From Brachybacterium sp042666875 (lineage in GTDB: Bacteria > Actinomycetota > Actinomycetes > Actinomycetales > Dermabacteraceae), in the NCBI RefSeq assembly GCF_042666875.1, contig NZ_JBHTCX010000012.1, positions 620,001 to 684,000 on the forward strand: a DNA stretch of 64,000 nucleotides, in the 5' to 3' direction. Both the position numbers and the translations under genes were made by a program. Under the pieces are notes generated by a model. It saw only the letters and a list, made by a program, of their open reading frames with translations. It ran no database searches and had not been told where the DNA came from. Shown here one piece after another: positions 42,090-51,549 of the stretch (its first letter is position 1; each line of letters opens with the position of its first letter).

Positions 42090-44519
42090 TCAGTCGAGAG
42101 CGTCGGGGCCGCCCTCGAGCAGGGCGACGAATCCGTCCTCGTCCAGGATCCGCAGGCCGAGCTCCTCCGCCTTGTCCGCCTTGGACCCGGCGTTCTCCCC
42201 GACCACGACGAAGTCCGTCTTCTTCGAGACCGAGCCGGAGGCCTTGCCGCCCCGGGCGATGATCGCCTCCTTGGCGCCGTCCCGGGTGAACCCCTCGAGC
42301 CCGCCGGTGACCACCACGGTCACCCCTTCCAGGGTCCTGACGAAGCCTTCCTCGACCTCGTCGACCATCCGCACGCCGGACGCGGCCCAGCCGTCGACCA
42401 GCTGGCAGTGCCACGGCACCGAGAACCAGTCGGTCACGGCCTCGGCGATGATCGGGCCGACGCCGTCGGTGTCCGAGAGCTGCTCGACGCTCGCCTCACG
42501 GATCGCCGACATCGACCCGTACGCGGTGGCCAGCGATCGCGCGGCCGTCGGCCCCACGTGCCGGATCGACAGGGCCACCAGCACCCGCCACAGCGGCTGC
42601 TCCTTCGCCTTCTCCAGCTCGCTGACCAGCAATTCGGTGTTCTTCAGCACCGTCGGAGCCTTCTGCAGCTTCCAGGCGCCCTCGCGCTTGTAGTACTTCA
42701 GCGCCGGCCGCGACCAGAAGACGGGCTGGATGCGCCAGTCGCCCGTGGGCTCCCCGTCGCGCCGCTCCGGCTGCCAGACGAAGACCTCGCGCAGGGACTC
42801 CGCGGTGAGGTCGAAGAGGTTGTCACCGATGGTCACCGCCGGTTCCTGCAGGCCGGGCAGCAACGGGTCCTCGGGGTCCGTGACGGCGAGCACCGGCACC
42901 CCGTCGGTCCCGTCGGTGATCACGCCGTTCTTGAGGACGGCGAAGTTCTCCTGCTCCGCGTCGGAGGGTTCCCGGATCGGCAGATGGATGCGGTGGCCGG
43001 CGCGCAGAGCGGCGAGAGCCTCGGGACGACGCTTGTCGGGATCGGTCAGGGCGATCGCGCTCTCCTCACCCAGCGACTCGATGTCGAAGGCGCCGCGGGA
43101 GGCGGCATGCTCGACCCTGCCGGTCACCTGCGCGGGACAGTCCTTCGCATTGGGGCAGCGCCAGTCCTTCTCCCCCTCGCGATCCGGGCCGATCGCGGTG
43201 CCGCACGACGGGCACCGGGACGGCATCTCGAACGGCCGTTCGCTGCCGTCGCGCAGCTTCTCCACCGGTCCGAGGATCTCGGGGATCACGTCACCGGCCT
43301 TGCGCAGCACGACGGTGTCCCCGATGAGGACGCCCTTGCGCTCGACCTCGAACTGGTTGTGCAGCGTGGCCATCTCCACGGTGGAGCCGGCGACCTTGAC
43401 CGGCTCCATGACGCCGAAGGGGGTCACGCGGCCGGTGCGCCCCACGTTGACCTGGATGTCCAGGAGCTTGGTGGTGACCTCCTCGGGCGGATACTTGAAC
43501 GCGATCGCCCAGCGCGGGGCACGCGAGGTCGATCCGAGCGCGCGCTGCTGGGCGAAGGAATCGATCTTGACCACGATGCCGTCGATCTCGTGCTCGACGT
43601 CGTGGCGGTGCTCGCCGTGGTGGGCGATGAACTCGCGCACCTCCGGAAGGCTCTCCAGCACCCGGGTGTGCGGGGACGTGGGAAGGCCCCATGCTTGCAG
43701 CGTCTCGTACACCTCGGACTGCGAGGTCAGCGTCATCCCCTCGTGGGCGCCGATCCCGTGGACGTACACCGCCAGGGCGCGGGAGGCGGTCACCGCGACG
43801 TCCTTCTGGCGCAGGGAACCGGCCGCGGTGTTGCGAGGGTTGGCGAACTCCGCCAGTCCGGCCTCGCGCCGCTGATCGTTCAGCGCCTCGAACTCCGAGG
43901 TGGGATAGAAGACCTCACCGCGCACCTCGAGCACCGCCGGCGGCGCGTCGGTCTCCAGCCGTTCGGGGATCGAGTCGATGGTGCGCACGTTGGCGGTGAC
44001 GTCCTCCCCCACGCGCCCGTCGCCACGGGTCACGGCACGCACGAGCTCGCCGTCCTCGTAGACCAGCGAGATGGCCAGACCGTCGATCTTGAGCTCGGTG
44101 AGGTAGCGGACCTCGGCAGCTCCTGCGCCCAGGCCCTCGGCCGCGCGGTGGGCCCAGGTGTCGATCTCCTCGAGGGTGAACGCATTGTCCAGGCTCATCA
44201 TCCGCTCGATGTGCTCGACGGGCGCGAAGCCGGGAGCGACCGCCCCGTGGACGGTCTGGGTGGGCGAGTCGGCCTTGACCAGCTGCGGGTTCTCCGCCTC
44301 GAGATCACGCAGCTCCTGCTCGAGCCGGTCGTACTCGGCGTCGGCCATGGTCGGTGCGTCGTGGACGTAGTAGTCCTCGATCGCCTGCTCGACCTGGGCG
44401 GTCAGCTCGGCGATGCGCGCCTGCGCGCCCTCGGCCGACCTGCGCTCCTGGGGCGGGGCGTCCCGATCCTGGCTGTCCTGCGGGTCCTGTGGCTGGCTCA
44501 CCCCACCATTCTTGCTCAT
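42090..44519 (-). CDS. ligA: NAD-dependent DNA ligase, enlarged
   Basis: An 809-residue DNA ligase for replication and repair. The adenylated lysine is K144 in ELKIDGLAI, the zinc finger uses C436, C439, C455 and C461, then helix-hairpin-helix repeats (SIRHVGPTAARSLA) and a C-terminal BRCT domain (about 725-809). The family is usually about 670-730 residues. The excess lies between LGEESAIAL and KAPTVLKN (about 490-620), where about 100 extra residues split the usual short linker before the HhH domain. ATG 44519 was chosen; an ATG 6 nt upstream is also possible. Confidence 0.95.
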   Translation of the reverse strand: MSKNGGVSQPQDPQDSQDRDAPPQERRSAEGAQARIAELTAQVEQAIEDYYVHDAPTMADAEYDRLEQELRDLEAENPQLVKADSPTQTVHGAVAPGFAPVEHIERMMSLDNAFTLEEIDTWAHRAAEGLGAGAAEVRYLTELKIDGLAISLVYEDGELVRAVTRGDGRVGEDVTANVRTIDSIPERLETDAPPAVLEVRGEVFYPTSEFEALNDQRREAGLAEFANPRNTAAGSLRQKDVAVTASRALAVYVHGIGAHEGMTLTSQSEVYETLQAWGLPTSPHTRVLESLPEVREFIAHHGEHRHDVEHEIDGIVVKIDSFAQQRALGSTSRAPRWAIAFKYPPEEVTTKLLDIQVNVGRTGRVTPFGVMEPVKVAGSTVEMATLHNQFEVERKGVLIGDTVVLRKAGDVIPEILGPVEKLRDGSERPFEMPSRCPSCGTAIGPDREGEKDWRCPNAKDCPAQVTGRVEHAASRGAFDIESLGEESAIALTDPDKRRPEALAALRAGHRIHLPIREPSDAEQENFAVLKNGVITDGTDGVPVLAVTDPEDPLLPGLQEPAVTIGDNLFDLTAESLREVFVWQPERRDGEPTGDWRIQPVFWSRPALKYYKREGAWKLQKAPTVLKNTELLVSELEKAKEQPLWRVLVALSIRHVGPTAARSLATAYGSMSAIREASVEQLSDTDGVGPIIAEAVTDWFSVPWHCQLVDGWAASGVRMVDEVEEGFVRTLEGVTVVVTGGLEGFTRDGAKEAIIARGGKASGSVSKKTDFVVVGENAGSKADKAEELGLRILDEDGFVALLEGGPDALD

Positions 44520-44558
44520 CGCCATGACATCCGCAGGTGCGAGCCCCGCGCCCGCCAA

Positions 44559-44564
44559 TAGGAT
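44559..44564 (+). promoter_or_regulatory. -10 box of the second GNAT gene
   Basis: TAGGAT, 7 nt before the ATG at 44572, in the gap divergent from ligA. Confidence 0.5.
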
Positions 44565-44571
44565 CCGTGCC

Positions 44572-45165
44572 ATGAGCATCGCGCGCAGCATCCGCCCGGC
44601 CACGGAGGAGGACCTCGCCGCTGTGGAGGGCATCGAATCCGCGGCCGACGGGCTCTTCGAGCCGCTGCTGGGTCCCGAGCCGTTCGGCGCGGAGTCAGCG
44701 ACCGCCGGCGACGCGCGGGCTGCCGAGCCCGGGTTCCTCCTGGTAGCGGCCGAGTCCGAGGGCTCCCCGGCGGTCGGCTTCGTCCATGTCCTCGAGCCGA
44801 CCGGGCCGGCAGGGCTCGTCCACCTCGAGCAGCTCGCCGTGCTGCCCGAGCATCTGCGTCGCGGGCACGGCAGGGCACTGGTGGAGGCCGCGGCAGCCGA
44901 GGCCGCGTCCCGCGGAGGCACGCGGCTCACCCTGCGCACATTCGCGGAGGTGCCGTGGAATCGGCCGTTCTACGAGGCGTGCGGCTTCCGAGTGGTCGGG
45001 CCGATCGACTCCGCCTTCCATCGCGGCCTGGTCCGCACGGAGGAGGAGCTGGGGCTGACGCGGCTGGGGACCCGCGTGCTCATGGCCCGCGACCTCACGG
45101 CGCCGGCCGCGTGCTCCGCACCGCCCGCGGGGTCGAGCCGGTCCGCTCCCGGAAGACGCGGTTGA
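44572..45165 (+). CDS. GNAT-family acetyltransferase
   Basis: A 197-residue N-acetyltransferase with a typical acetyl-CoA loop (LAVLPEHLRRGHGRALVEAA) and the late motif VPWNRPFYEACGFRVVGP. The last 30 residues are Ala/Pro/Ser-rich and probably disordered. They overlap, on the opposite strand, the 3' end of the araC-type gene by 71 bp. Substrate unknown. Probable leaderless start after TAGGAT. Confidence 0.88.
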   Translation: MSIARSIRPATEEDLAAVEGIESAADGLFEPLLGPEPFGAESATAGDARAAEPGFLLVAAESEGSPAVGFVHVLEPTGPAGLVHLEQLAVLPEHLRRGHGRALVEAAAAEAASRGGTRLTLRTFAEVPWNRPFYEACGFRVVGPIDSAFHRGLVRTEEELGLTRLGTRVLMARDLTAPAACSAPPAGSSRSAPGRRG

Positions 45166-45913
45166 AGTGGGTGACGGTGGCGAAGCCGACGTCGGCGGCG
45201 ATCCGCCCGACGGGCAGCTCGGTCTCCTGCAGGAGTCGGCGCGCCTGGTCGACGCGCAGATCGTTGACGTAGGAGATGACCGTGGTGCCGGTGTGCCGCC
45301 GGAACTCCCGTGAGAGGTGATGGCGGCTGACGAAGAACCTCTCGGCGAGCTCCCCGAGCTCGATGTGCTCGGTGTAGTGCCCGTGCAGGTGCCGGATGAC
45401 TCGCGCGACGCGGGTCTCGCGGGCGGCGGTGGCGGCATCGACCTCCTCCTGCCGCAGCAGCACCAGCAGCAGCTGGGTCAGCAGCAGTCTCAGCTCGTCC
45501 TGCGAGCTCTCCCCCAGCGTCTCCTGCGTGTGCAGCATCTGGTCGACGATCCCGCGCACCGAGGCCAGGCCCGACGCCGTCGGCCGGAACACCCGGGCAT
45601 CGCAGCCGAGGGCCTCGCGCACGTGCCCGTACAGCACTGCGTCCGGGCGCGCATAGACCACCACGCGCCGGAAGGGCACTCCCGGTGGACTGTAGGAGAA
45701 GTGCTCGTCACCGGGTGGGAAGGTGATCGCCTCGGGCGCGGAGATCCGGTGCACGTGGCCGCCGGAGACGTGCTCGCGCCGGCCCTCCTCCAGGACGTAG
45801 ACCTCCAGGAAGTCATGGCGGTGCGGACGCGCCATGTTGTCGTCGACCCCGTGGACGCGGGCGACGGCGACCGCTCTCCCGCCCGCCATGAGCTCACCGG
45901 CCACGTCCTGCAT
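45095..45913 (-). CDS. AraC-family transcriptional regulator
   Basis: A 272-residue regulator with an N-terminal cupin-like sensor (PHRHDFLEVYVLEEG, then ISAPEAITFPPGDEH) and a C-terminal double HTH (about 170-265; ELAERFFVSRHHLSREFRRH and VGFATVTHFNRVFRERTG). It is the last gene of the GH31-DctP-DctQ-DctM cassette, 24 nt after dctM, so it likely responds to the sugar handled by the cassette. Its 3' end overlaps the convergent GNAT gene by 71 bp. Confidence 0.92.
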   Translation of the reverse strand: MQDVAGELMAGGRAVAVARVHGVDDNMARPHRHDFLEVYVLEEGRREHVSGGHVHRISAPEAITFPPGDEHFSYSPPGVPFRRVVVYARPDAVLYGHVREALGCDARVFRPTASGLASVRGIVDQMLHTQETLGESSQDELRLLLTQLLLVLLRQEEVDAATAARETRVARVIRHLHGHYTEHIELGELAERFFVSRHHLSREFRRHTGTTVISYVNDLRVDQARRLLQETELPVGRIAADVGFATVTHFNRVFRERTGSTPRAVRSTRPAP

Positions 45914-45937
45914 CGATCGATCCCTTCCCCGGGGTGC

Positions 45938-47242
45938 CTACTCCAGCAGCCCCAGCATGCCCGGGATCCCGAGCGAGAGCGCGGGGACGTAGGTGATCAG
46001 CAGCAGGAGCACCACCAATCCGGCGAAGTAGGGCAGCAGCCGCGGGACGACGTCCTCGATCCGCACGCCCGCGACACCGGTGGCCACGAACAGCACCGAG
46101 CCCACCGGCGGGGTCATGGTGCCGATGCACATGGCCAGGATCAGCACCATGCCGAAGTGGACAGGATCCATCCCCAGCTCGGTGGCGATGGGCAGGAAGA
46201 TGGGGGTGAAGATCAGGATCGCGGGCGTGATGTCCAAGAACGTTCCCACGACCAGCATGATCACGAGCATCAGGGCGAGGATCGCCACGCGCGAGTCGGT
46301 GGTCGCCACCAGCGCGTCGGTGATCGCCGAGGGGATGCCGGTGAAGGCCATCACCCATGCCATCGCGGAGGACGCGGCGATCAGCAGCATCACCGCGCCG
46401 GTCGAGCTCACCGTCCGCACCGCGATCTGCGTCAGCGACGTGCTGTCCAGGGAGCGGTAGATCAGCGAGAGCACCAGGCAGTACACGACCGCGACCGCCG
46501 CGCCCTCGGTCGCGGTGAAGATGCCGGCGACGATGCCGCCGACGACCACGACCACCAGCAGCAGCGAAGGAATGGCGCGACCGAGCACGGTCAGCCCCTG
46601 GCGCAGGCCCACGCGCTCGCTGCTGCGGTAGCCGCGGCGGCGGGCGACGACGAACGCGATCAGCATGACCACCAGGCCCATCAGGATGCCCGGCACGTAG
46701 CCGGCCATGAACAGCGCCGAGACGCTCACCCCGCCGGCGACCGTGGAGTAGACGATCGCGGCCGTCGTCGGCGGGATCAGCAGGCCCACGGAGGCCGAGG
46801 CGATGTTCACCGACGCCGAGTAGGCGGGGTCGTACCCCTCCTTCCGCTGGCGCTCGTGCAGGGTCCCGCCGATCGCGGCGGCCGAGGCCACGGCGGATCC
46901 CGACAGGGAGCCGAACAGCATGTTGGCCAGCACGTTGGTGTGGGCCAGGGACCCGGGGACGCGGCCGGAGATCACCAGGGCCAGGTCCACCAGCCGCTGG
47001 GCGATGCCGCCGTTGTTCATGATGTTGCCGGCGAGGATGAACAGGGGCACGGCGAGCAGCGAGAAGCTCTCCACGCCCATGCTCATCTGCTGGCCGACGA
47101 CGAAGGTGGTGTCCGCCCAGGGCAGCATCAGCAGGGCGGTGACGAAGGCGGAGACGATGATGCCGACGGAGATCGGCACACCGAGGGCGAGCAGCACCAC
47201 GAAGGTGCCGAACAGGGCGAGGGCTGCGAGCAGCGGGTCCAT
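45938..47242 (-). CDS. dctM: TRAP transporter large membrane subunit (DctM)
   Basis: A 434-residue permease with about 12 helices that moves substrate with Na+ or H+. FILAGNIMNNGGIAQRLV, GSLSGSAVASAAAIGG and IPPTTAAIVYSTVAG are typical of DctM. The ATG shares a base with the dctQ stop (TGATG). The longer overlapping frame upstream is a shadow of dctQ. Confidence 0.95.
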   Translation of the reverse strand: MDPLLAALALFGTFVVLLALGVPISVGIIVSAFVTALLMLPWADTTFVVGQQMSMGVESFSLLAVPLFILAGNIMNNGGIAQRLVDLALVISGRVPGSLAHTNVLANMLFGSLSGSAVASAAAIGGTLHERQRKEGYDPAYSASVNIASASVGLLIPPTTAAIVYSTVAGGVSVSALFMAGYVPGILMGLVVMLIAFVVARRRGYRSSERVGLRQGLTVLGRAIPSLLLVVVVVGGIVAGIFTATEGAAVAVVYCLVLSLIYRSLDSTSLTQIAVRTVSSTGAVMLLIAASSAMAWVMAFTGIPSAITDALVATTDSRVAILALMLVIMLVVGTFLDITPAILIFTPIFLPIATELGMDPVHFGMVLILAMCIGTMTPPVGSVLFVATGVAGVRIEDVVPRLLPYFAGLVVLLLLITYVPALSLGIPGMLGLLE

Positions 47243-47760
47243 CACTCGGCCTCCTTCGGGGCGGTCGCCTCGAGCGGGGTGCGGACGAGGTCGAGGATGT
47301 TCAGCACCTGTGCCAGGGCGATGGCCGCCCCGGTGATCGGGCCGATGAGGTAGACGAGGCCGCGGGAGATGCCCAGCAGGGCGGAGATGTTCTCCCGCGA
47401 ATCCCAGGCGAGCATCGCGCCGCCGATGCCGAGGACGAGCACGGCGAGCGCGAGGATCAGCAGGTCGATGGCCAGGACGAGTCCGCGCCGGGCGCGGACG
47501 GGGAGCCGGTCGCGCACGATGGTCAGCGCCATGTGCTCGCGCTGGAGGAAGGCATAGGTCGCGCCGACGAAGGAGACCCAGATCAGCGCGTAGCGGACCA
47601 GTTCCTCGGTGAAGGCGACGGGGCTGCCGAGCACGTACCGGGTGAAGACCTGGTACAGCACCAGGGCCGTCATCAGCACCAGCAGGGCGACGGCGAACCA
47701 CAGCAGAGTGCCGGCGAGCACCCGGCGGAGGCGATGGACGGTGTCGGCGGAGGCGTTCAT
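47242..47760 (-). CDS. dctQ: TRAP transporter small membrane subunit (DctQ)
   Basis: A 172-residue, four-helix subunit bridging DctP and DctM. Conserved TRYVLGSPVAFTEELVRYAL and WVSFVGATYAFLQREHMALT are seen. It overlaps dctP by 4 nt and dctM by 1 nt. Confidence 0.94.
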   Translation of the reverse strand: MNASADTVHRLRRVLAGTLLWFAVALLVLMTALVLYQVFTRYVLGSPVAFTEELVRYALIWVSFVGATYAFLQREHMALTIVRDRLPVRARRGLVLAIDLLILALAVLVLGIGGAMLAWDSRENISALLGISRGLVYLIGPITGAAIALAQVLNILDLVRTPLEATAPKEAE

Positions 47761-48818
47761 GCGCGTGACTCCTCACTGACCTGTTCGATGGTCTCCAGCA
47801 GCTCCGCGACCTCGGGATGCTCCTCGGCGAACCGGTCGACCACAGGCCGGGTGGCCTCGCGGAACGCGTCGGTCTCGACGTCGTCGACGAACTCGACGCC
47901 CATGTCCCGCGCGTCGGCCTCCGCGGTTTCGATGGCCTCGGCCCAGGCGATCCGGTGGTCCTGCGAGGACTGTCGGGCCGCCTCGACGATGAGGTCCTGA
48001 TCCCCGCTCTCGAGCCGTTCCCAGGCGTCGGAGCTGATGAGCATCAGGTCGGGGATGCGCGTGTGCTCGGTGCGCGAGAAGACCTTGGCGACCTCGCCGT
48101 GGGCGCTGTCGGTCAGAACCGTCTCGTTGCTCTCGGCCCCGTCGATCAGGCCCGTCTGCAGCGCGGTGTAGGTGTCACCGAAGGCCATCACCACCGGTGC
48201 GGCGTCCAGCTGCTCCATGAGATCGGTCTGGGAGCGCATGTCCTGGACCCGGATCTTCAGCCCCACCACGTCCTGGGGGCTGCGCACCGGGCTCGCGCGG
48301 GTGTAGAAGGAGCGCGCTCCGGAGGAGTAGTGGGTCAGGCCCACGAATCCGCGGTCCAGGGTGGAGCGGTAGAACTCCGCCATCTGCTCGGAATCCATCA
48401 CGGCGTGCATCTGCTCCTCGGAGTCGAACACGTAGGGCAGGCCGAAGGCGTGGTAGCCGGCGTGGTAGCCGGCCAGGCCGGGGCTCGCGACGCGGGTGAT
48501 GTCGACGATGCCCTGGGTGAGCTGGCCGAGCACGGCGGTCTCGGAGCCCAGCTGACCGTTGGCGTAGATGTCGACCCGGATGCGGCCCTGGCTGCGCTCG
48601 GCCACGGCATCGGCGAACGCGGCGATCGCCACCGAGGTGGGGTGCTGGTCATTGAGGTTGTGGGCCAGGCGCAGCACCAGCGGCCGGCTGCTGCTCGCGG
48701 CCGCGCTGGTCAGCTGCGTGCTGCGAGCGCTGCAGCTCGCCAGGGCCAGCGGCGCCCCCAGCAGCAGGGCGCGCCGTCCGAGGCGCGGCGTCGCGGGATC
48801 GTGGCGGAGGGTCGTCAT
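47757..48818 (-). CDS. dctP: TRAP transporter substrate-binding lipoprotein (DctP)
   Basis: A 353-residue extracytoplasmic binding protein with a lipobox LALASC, so it is anchored by a lipidated Cys near residue 29. FADAVAERSQGRIRVDIY and GLKIRVQDMRSQTDLMEQ, whose arginine is the usual carboxylate anchor of DctP proteins, suggest an acidic ligand. It starts 4 nt after the GH31 gene. Confidence 0.94.
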   Translation of the reverse strand: MTTLRHDPATPRLGRRALLLGAPLALASCSARSTQLTSAAASSSRPLVLRLAHNLNDQHPTSVAIAAFADAVAERSQGRIRVDIYANGQLGSETAVLGQLTQGIVDITRVASPGLAGYHAGYHAFGLPYVFDSEEQMHAVMDSEQMAEFYRSTLDRGFVGLTHYSSGARSFYTRASPVRSPQDVVGLKIRVQDMRSQTDLMEQLDAAPVVMAFGDTYTALQTGLIDGAESNETVLTDSAHGEVAKVFSRTEHTRIPDLMLISSDAWERLESGDQDLIVEAARQSSQDHRIAWAEAIETAEADARDMGVEFVDDVETDAFREATRPVVDRFAEEHPEVAELLETIEQVSEESRA

Positions 48819-48822
48819 GGCC

Positions 48823-51402
48823 TCACATTCCGATCATGTCGAAGGTCTCGAAGGAGATCTCGAGGTCGAGATCGTCCCCGTCGTCGGGCAGTGCGATCTG
48901 GACCGATCCGAGCGCGGCGTCGTAGTACCAGCCGCTGTCGTGGCCCTCGAAGTCGGCGGCCTCCGGACGGTGCTCGAGGCTCCGTCCGTTCGCCCGGACG
49001 TGCAGCGGGGCGCGCTCGGGATGGATGACGTCGAACCGGAACGCCTGCACGGCGCTGCGGTAGGGGCCGGAGCGCTCGAGGGTGATGCGCACGGTGGAGC
49101 CGGAGGTCATGGTCACGACGCTCTCGCGGCGCTGGCCGCGTTCGTGCGCTCGGGTGCGGCCGTCGTCCTCGTGCAGGACGAACCGTCCGTCCCGCTCGGG
49201 GGCGCAGATCAGCCGCAGGGTCCGGATCTCGTCGCGCACCAGCGAGGTCGGCTGCTCGACAGCGATCGGGATGATGCCGCCGGCGCGGATGTACAGCGGG
49301 ATCGAGTCCCAGCCCACCGGCTCCGTGACCGTCGTGCCTCCCTCGTGCCGCGTCCGGGTGGCGAGGTCGTAGAACGCCTCGTCGGCCGGGAAGCGGACCG
49401 TGCGGGTGGTGGCGCCCTTCTCGAGCACCGTGGCCACCAGGAGGGAGTCGCCCAGCATGAAGGTGTCGGTGGTGTCGTAGCCCTCGACGTCGTGCTGGAA
49501 CGCACTGATCAGCGGCTCCATGATCGGGGCGCCCTCGCGGGAGGCGCGGACCATCAGCGAGTACAGGTAGGGCATCAGCCGGTAGCGCAGGTTGATCGCC
49601 TCGCGGATCGGCCCGGTGGTCTCGGGGTACATCCACGGCTCGGTGACGGTGTTGTCGGAGTTCACGGAGTGGATGGAGAAGCGGGGCTGGAAGATGCCGT
49701 GCTGGACCCAGCGCAGCAGCAGCTCCGGCTCGGGCCGGGGCCCGTGGAAACCACCGATGTCGCACCCCTGGTTGGCGACGCCGGACAGGCTCATGCCCAG
49801 GATGGTGGCGATATTGGCGCGCAGGGTCTCCCAGGAGGTCGAGTTGTCCCCGGCCCAGGTCTGGGCGTAGCGCTGGATCCCGGCGTGCCCGGCGCGACAG
49901 ACGATGTAGGGGCGCTGGTCGGGGTGGGCCTCGGTGATGGCGTCCTGGGTGACGCGGCACATGAGGTTGGCCATCACGTTGCGCACCTCGGCGAGTGTGC
50001 TCGGGGCGCCGTCCCCGTCGACCTCGGAGTCCATGTCGAGCACGCCTTCGTACTCGCAATTGTCGTTCCAGACCGAGGCGGTGCCCTGGGCGAGCACGGA
50101 GTCCGTCAGCCACTGCTTCCAGGCGTCCCGGGCTCGCGGGGAGGTGAAGTCGACGAAGTGTCCCGGTCCGCCCCACCAGGCGCCGACCGCGGGCGGGCGC
50201 GGGGCGTCGGGGTCCGCCTCTCCCCCGCCGGTCACGGACAGCGCGGGGGCGGTGGTCGCGGCCTGGCCCAGGGCGTCGTCGCTGGCCCCGACGAACACGT
50301 CGCGCTCGGCGAACTCGGCGCGCCGCGGGTGGACCGTGAGCACGCCGGGCTTCACGTTCGGGGAGACGACGACGCCGCGCTCGTCCATGGCGGAGAAGAA
50401 GCCGGCGGGATCGGGGAAGCGCTCCTGGTTCCAGGTGAACACGCAGCGCTTGGCGCCGTCGGCCGTCTGCTGGGTGGTGTAGCCGCTGGAGAGCTGGAAG
50501 CCGTCCACCGGGATCCCGTGCTCACCGGCGAGATCGACGAACCGGGTGATGGCCCGGTCGCTGCCGGAGGTCAGCTCGGCGTAGTACATGGAAGAGGCGA
50601 GATAGCCCAGTGCCTGGCGGGGCAGCACGGGCGGACGTCCGGTGAGCTCGGTGTACCGGGCCACGACATCGCGGATCTGCGGGCCGGCGATGAGGAACAG
50701 ATCGACGTCGCCGCCGTCGGCGATCATCTGGGTGTGGTGGGGGAAGTAGTTGCTGTGCGAGCGGCCCAGGTCGAAGGAGACGTCGCGGGCGCCGTGGTAG
50801 AAGTACCCGACCGCCTGGCGGGAATCGCGATTGACCTTGAGGTAGAACGGGATGTGCTTGTACAGCGGTGCGCTGCGTCGGGCGTCGTAGCCGAGACTGT
50901 CGCGCGGGCTGAGGGAGACCAGCTGCTTGGCCTTGTCGAGCTCGCCCGTGGTCTCGCCGAAGCCGACGAAGGCGTCGCCCGGTTCGAGCCGGCTGGTGTG
51001 GATCCGGCGGTGGTTGGTGTCCTCGCGGTAGCCGATGTAGGGCACATCGGCGTGCAGCACGCTGCCGTCGGCGTCCAGCACGCGGATCTCCAGCGGGGAG
51101 CGGCGCACCTCGACGCGCAGCCGGGGGCCGATGAGCACGGCCGTCCCGTCCGTCTCCTCCAGCTGCACGGGGACCGGGGCGATGCGCGTGCGCTCCTCCC
51201 CCAGCACCGGATCGAGGCGGTCCTGCCAGGCGGTGGTGGTGAGGCTGTAGGACTGCTCGGCGAAGTCCCCGTCGAAGCCCGCGCGGATCCGCACGATGTC
51301 CGGGGTCATCATGAGCAGCCGGATCTCGACGCCTTCGGTGACCACACGGAGCACACCGTTCCCGTCCAGCTCGACCCGCTGCACCTGGGTGCTCGTGCGC
51401 AT
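48823..51402 (-). CDS. GH31-family alpha-glycosidase
   Basis: An 859-residue glycoside hydrolase without signal peptide, so cytoplasmic. The nucleophile region is SVWNDNCEYEG (the aspartate of the family WNDMNE), the acid/base region is RYAQTWAGDNSTSWETL, and GCDIGGFHGPRPEPELLLRW follows. GH31 includes alpha-glucosidases, alpha-xylosidases and transferases; the exact substrate is not deducible. It is the first gene of a cassette with a TRAP transporter and AraC regulator. GGAGG stands 7 nt before the ATG. Confidence 0.93.
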   Translation of the reverse strand: MRTSTQVQRVELDGNGVLRVVTEGVEIRLLMMTPDIVRIRAGFDGDFAEQSYSLTTTAWQDRLDPVLGEERTRIAPVPVQLEETDGTAVLIGPRLRVEVRRSPLEIRVLDADGSVLHADVPYIGYREDTNHRRIHTSRLEPGDAFVGFGETTGELDKAKQLVSLSPRDSLGYDARRSAPLYKHIPFYLKVNRDSRQAVGYFYHGARDVSFDLGRSHSNYFPHHTQMIADGGDVDLFLIAGPQIRDVVARYTELTGRPPVLPRQALGYLASSMYYAELTSGSDRAITRFVDLAGEHGIPVDGFQLSSGYTTQQTADGAKRCVFTWNQERFPDPAGFFSAMDERGVVVSPNVKPGVLTVHPRRAEFAERDVFVGASDDALGQAATTAPALSVTGGGEADPDAPRPPAVGAWWGGPGHFVDFTSPRARDAWKQWLTDSVLAQGTASVWNDNCEYEGVLDMDSEVDGDGAPSTLAEVRNVMANLMCRVTQDAITEAHPDQRPYIVCRAGHAGIQRYAQTWAGDNSTSWETLRANIATILGMSLSGVANQGCDIGGFHGPRPEPELLLRWVQHGIFQPRFSIHSVNSDNTVTEPWMYPETTGPIREAINLRYRLMPYLYSLMVRASREGAPIMEPLISAFQHDVEGYDTTDTFMLGDSLLVATVLEKGATTRTVRFPADEAFYDLATRTRHEGGTTVTEPVGWDSIPLYIRAGGIIPIAVEQPTSLVRDEIRTLRLICAPERDGRFVLHEDDGRTRAHERGQRRESVVTMTSGSTVRITLERSGPYRSAVQAFRFDVIHPERAPLHVRANGRSLEHRPEAADFEGHDSGWYYDAALGSVQIALPDDGDDLDLEISFETFDMIGM

Positions 51403-51502
51403 GGCTCGTCCTCCATCGGAATCGTCGGGCAGTGCCGGGCCGCGTCGTCGATGCTGTCCACGTCGTTGCGGGTGCGTCAGTGCAGATCGATGCGCGCGGC
51501 TA

Positions 51503-51517
51503 TGGCGTCCGACGCCA
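51503..51517. promoter_or_regulatory. perfect palindrome at the GH31 transcription start
   Basis: TGGCGTC-c-GACGCCA, 15 bp, immediately downstream of a minus-strand TAGGCT -10 box (51517-51522). A repressor bound here would block initiation. Confidence 0.5.
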
Positions 51518-51549
51518 GCCTAGGCGGGGAGATCACCCCGTTCTCCACG

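Noticed and set aside
42408..44561. 717-residue plus-strand frame
   Set aside because: It is antisense to ligA and has no recognisable domain.
45317..47353. 678-residue His/Gln/Asp-rich plus-strand frame
   Set aside because: It is antisense to araC and dctM; the histidine-rich composition comes from the complementary strand of membrane protein codons.
45938..47776. 612-residue frame covering dctM and dctQ
   Set aside because: Only the part from ATG 47242 matches DctM; the upstream part is the shadow of dctQ in another frame.
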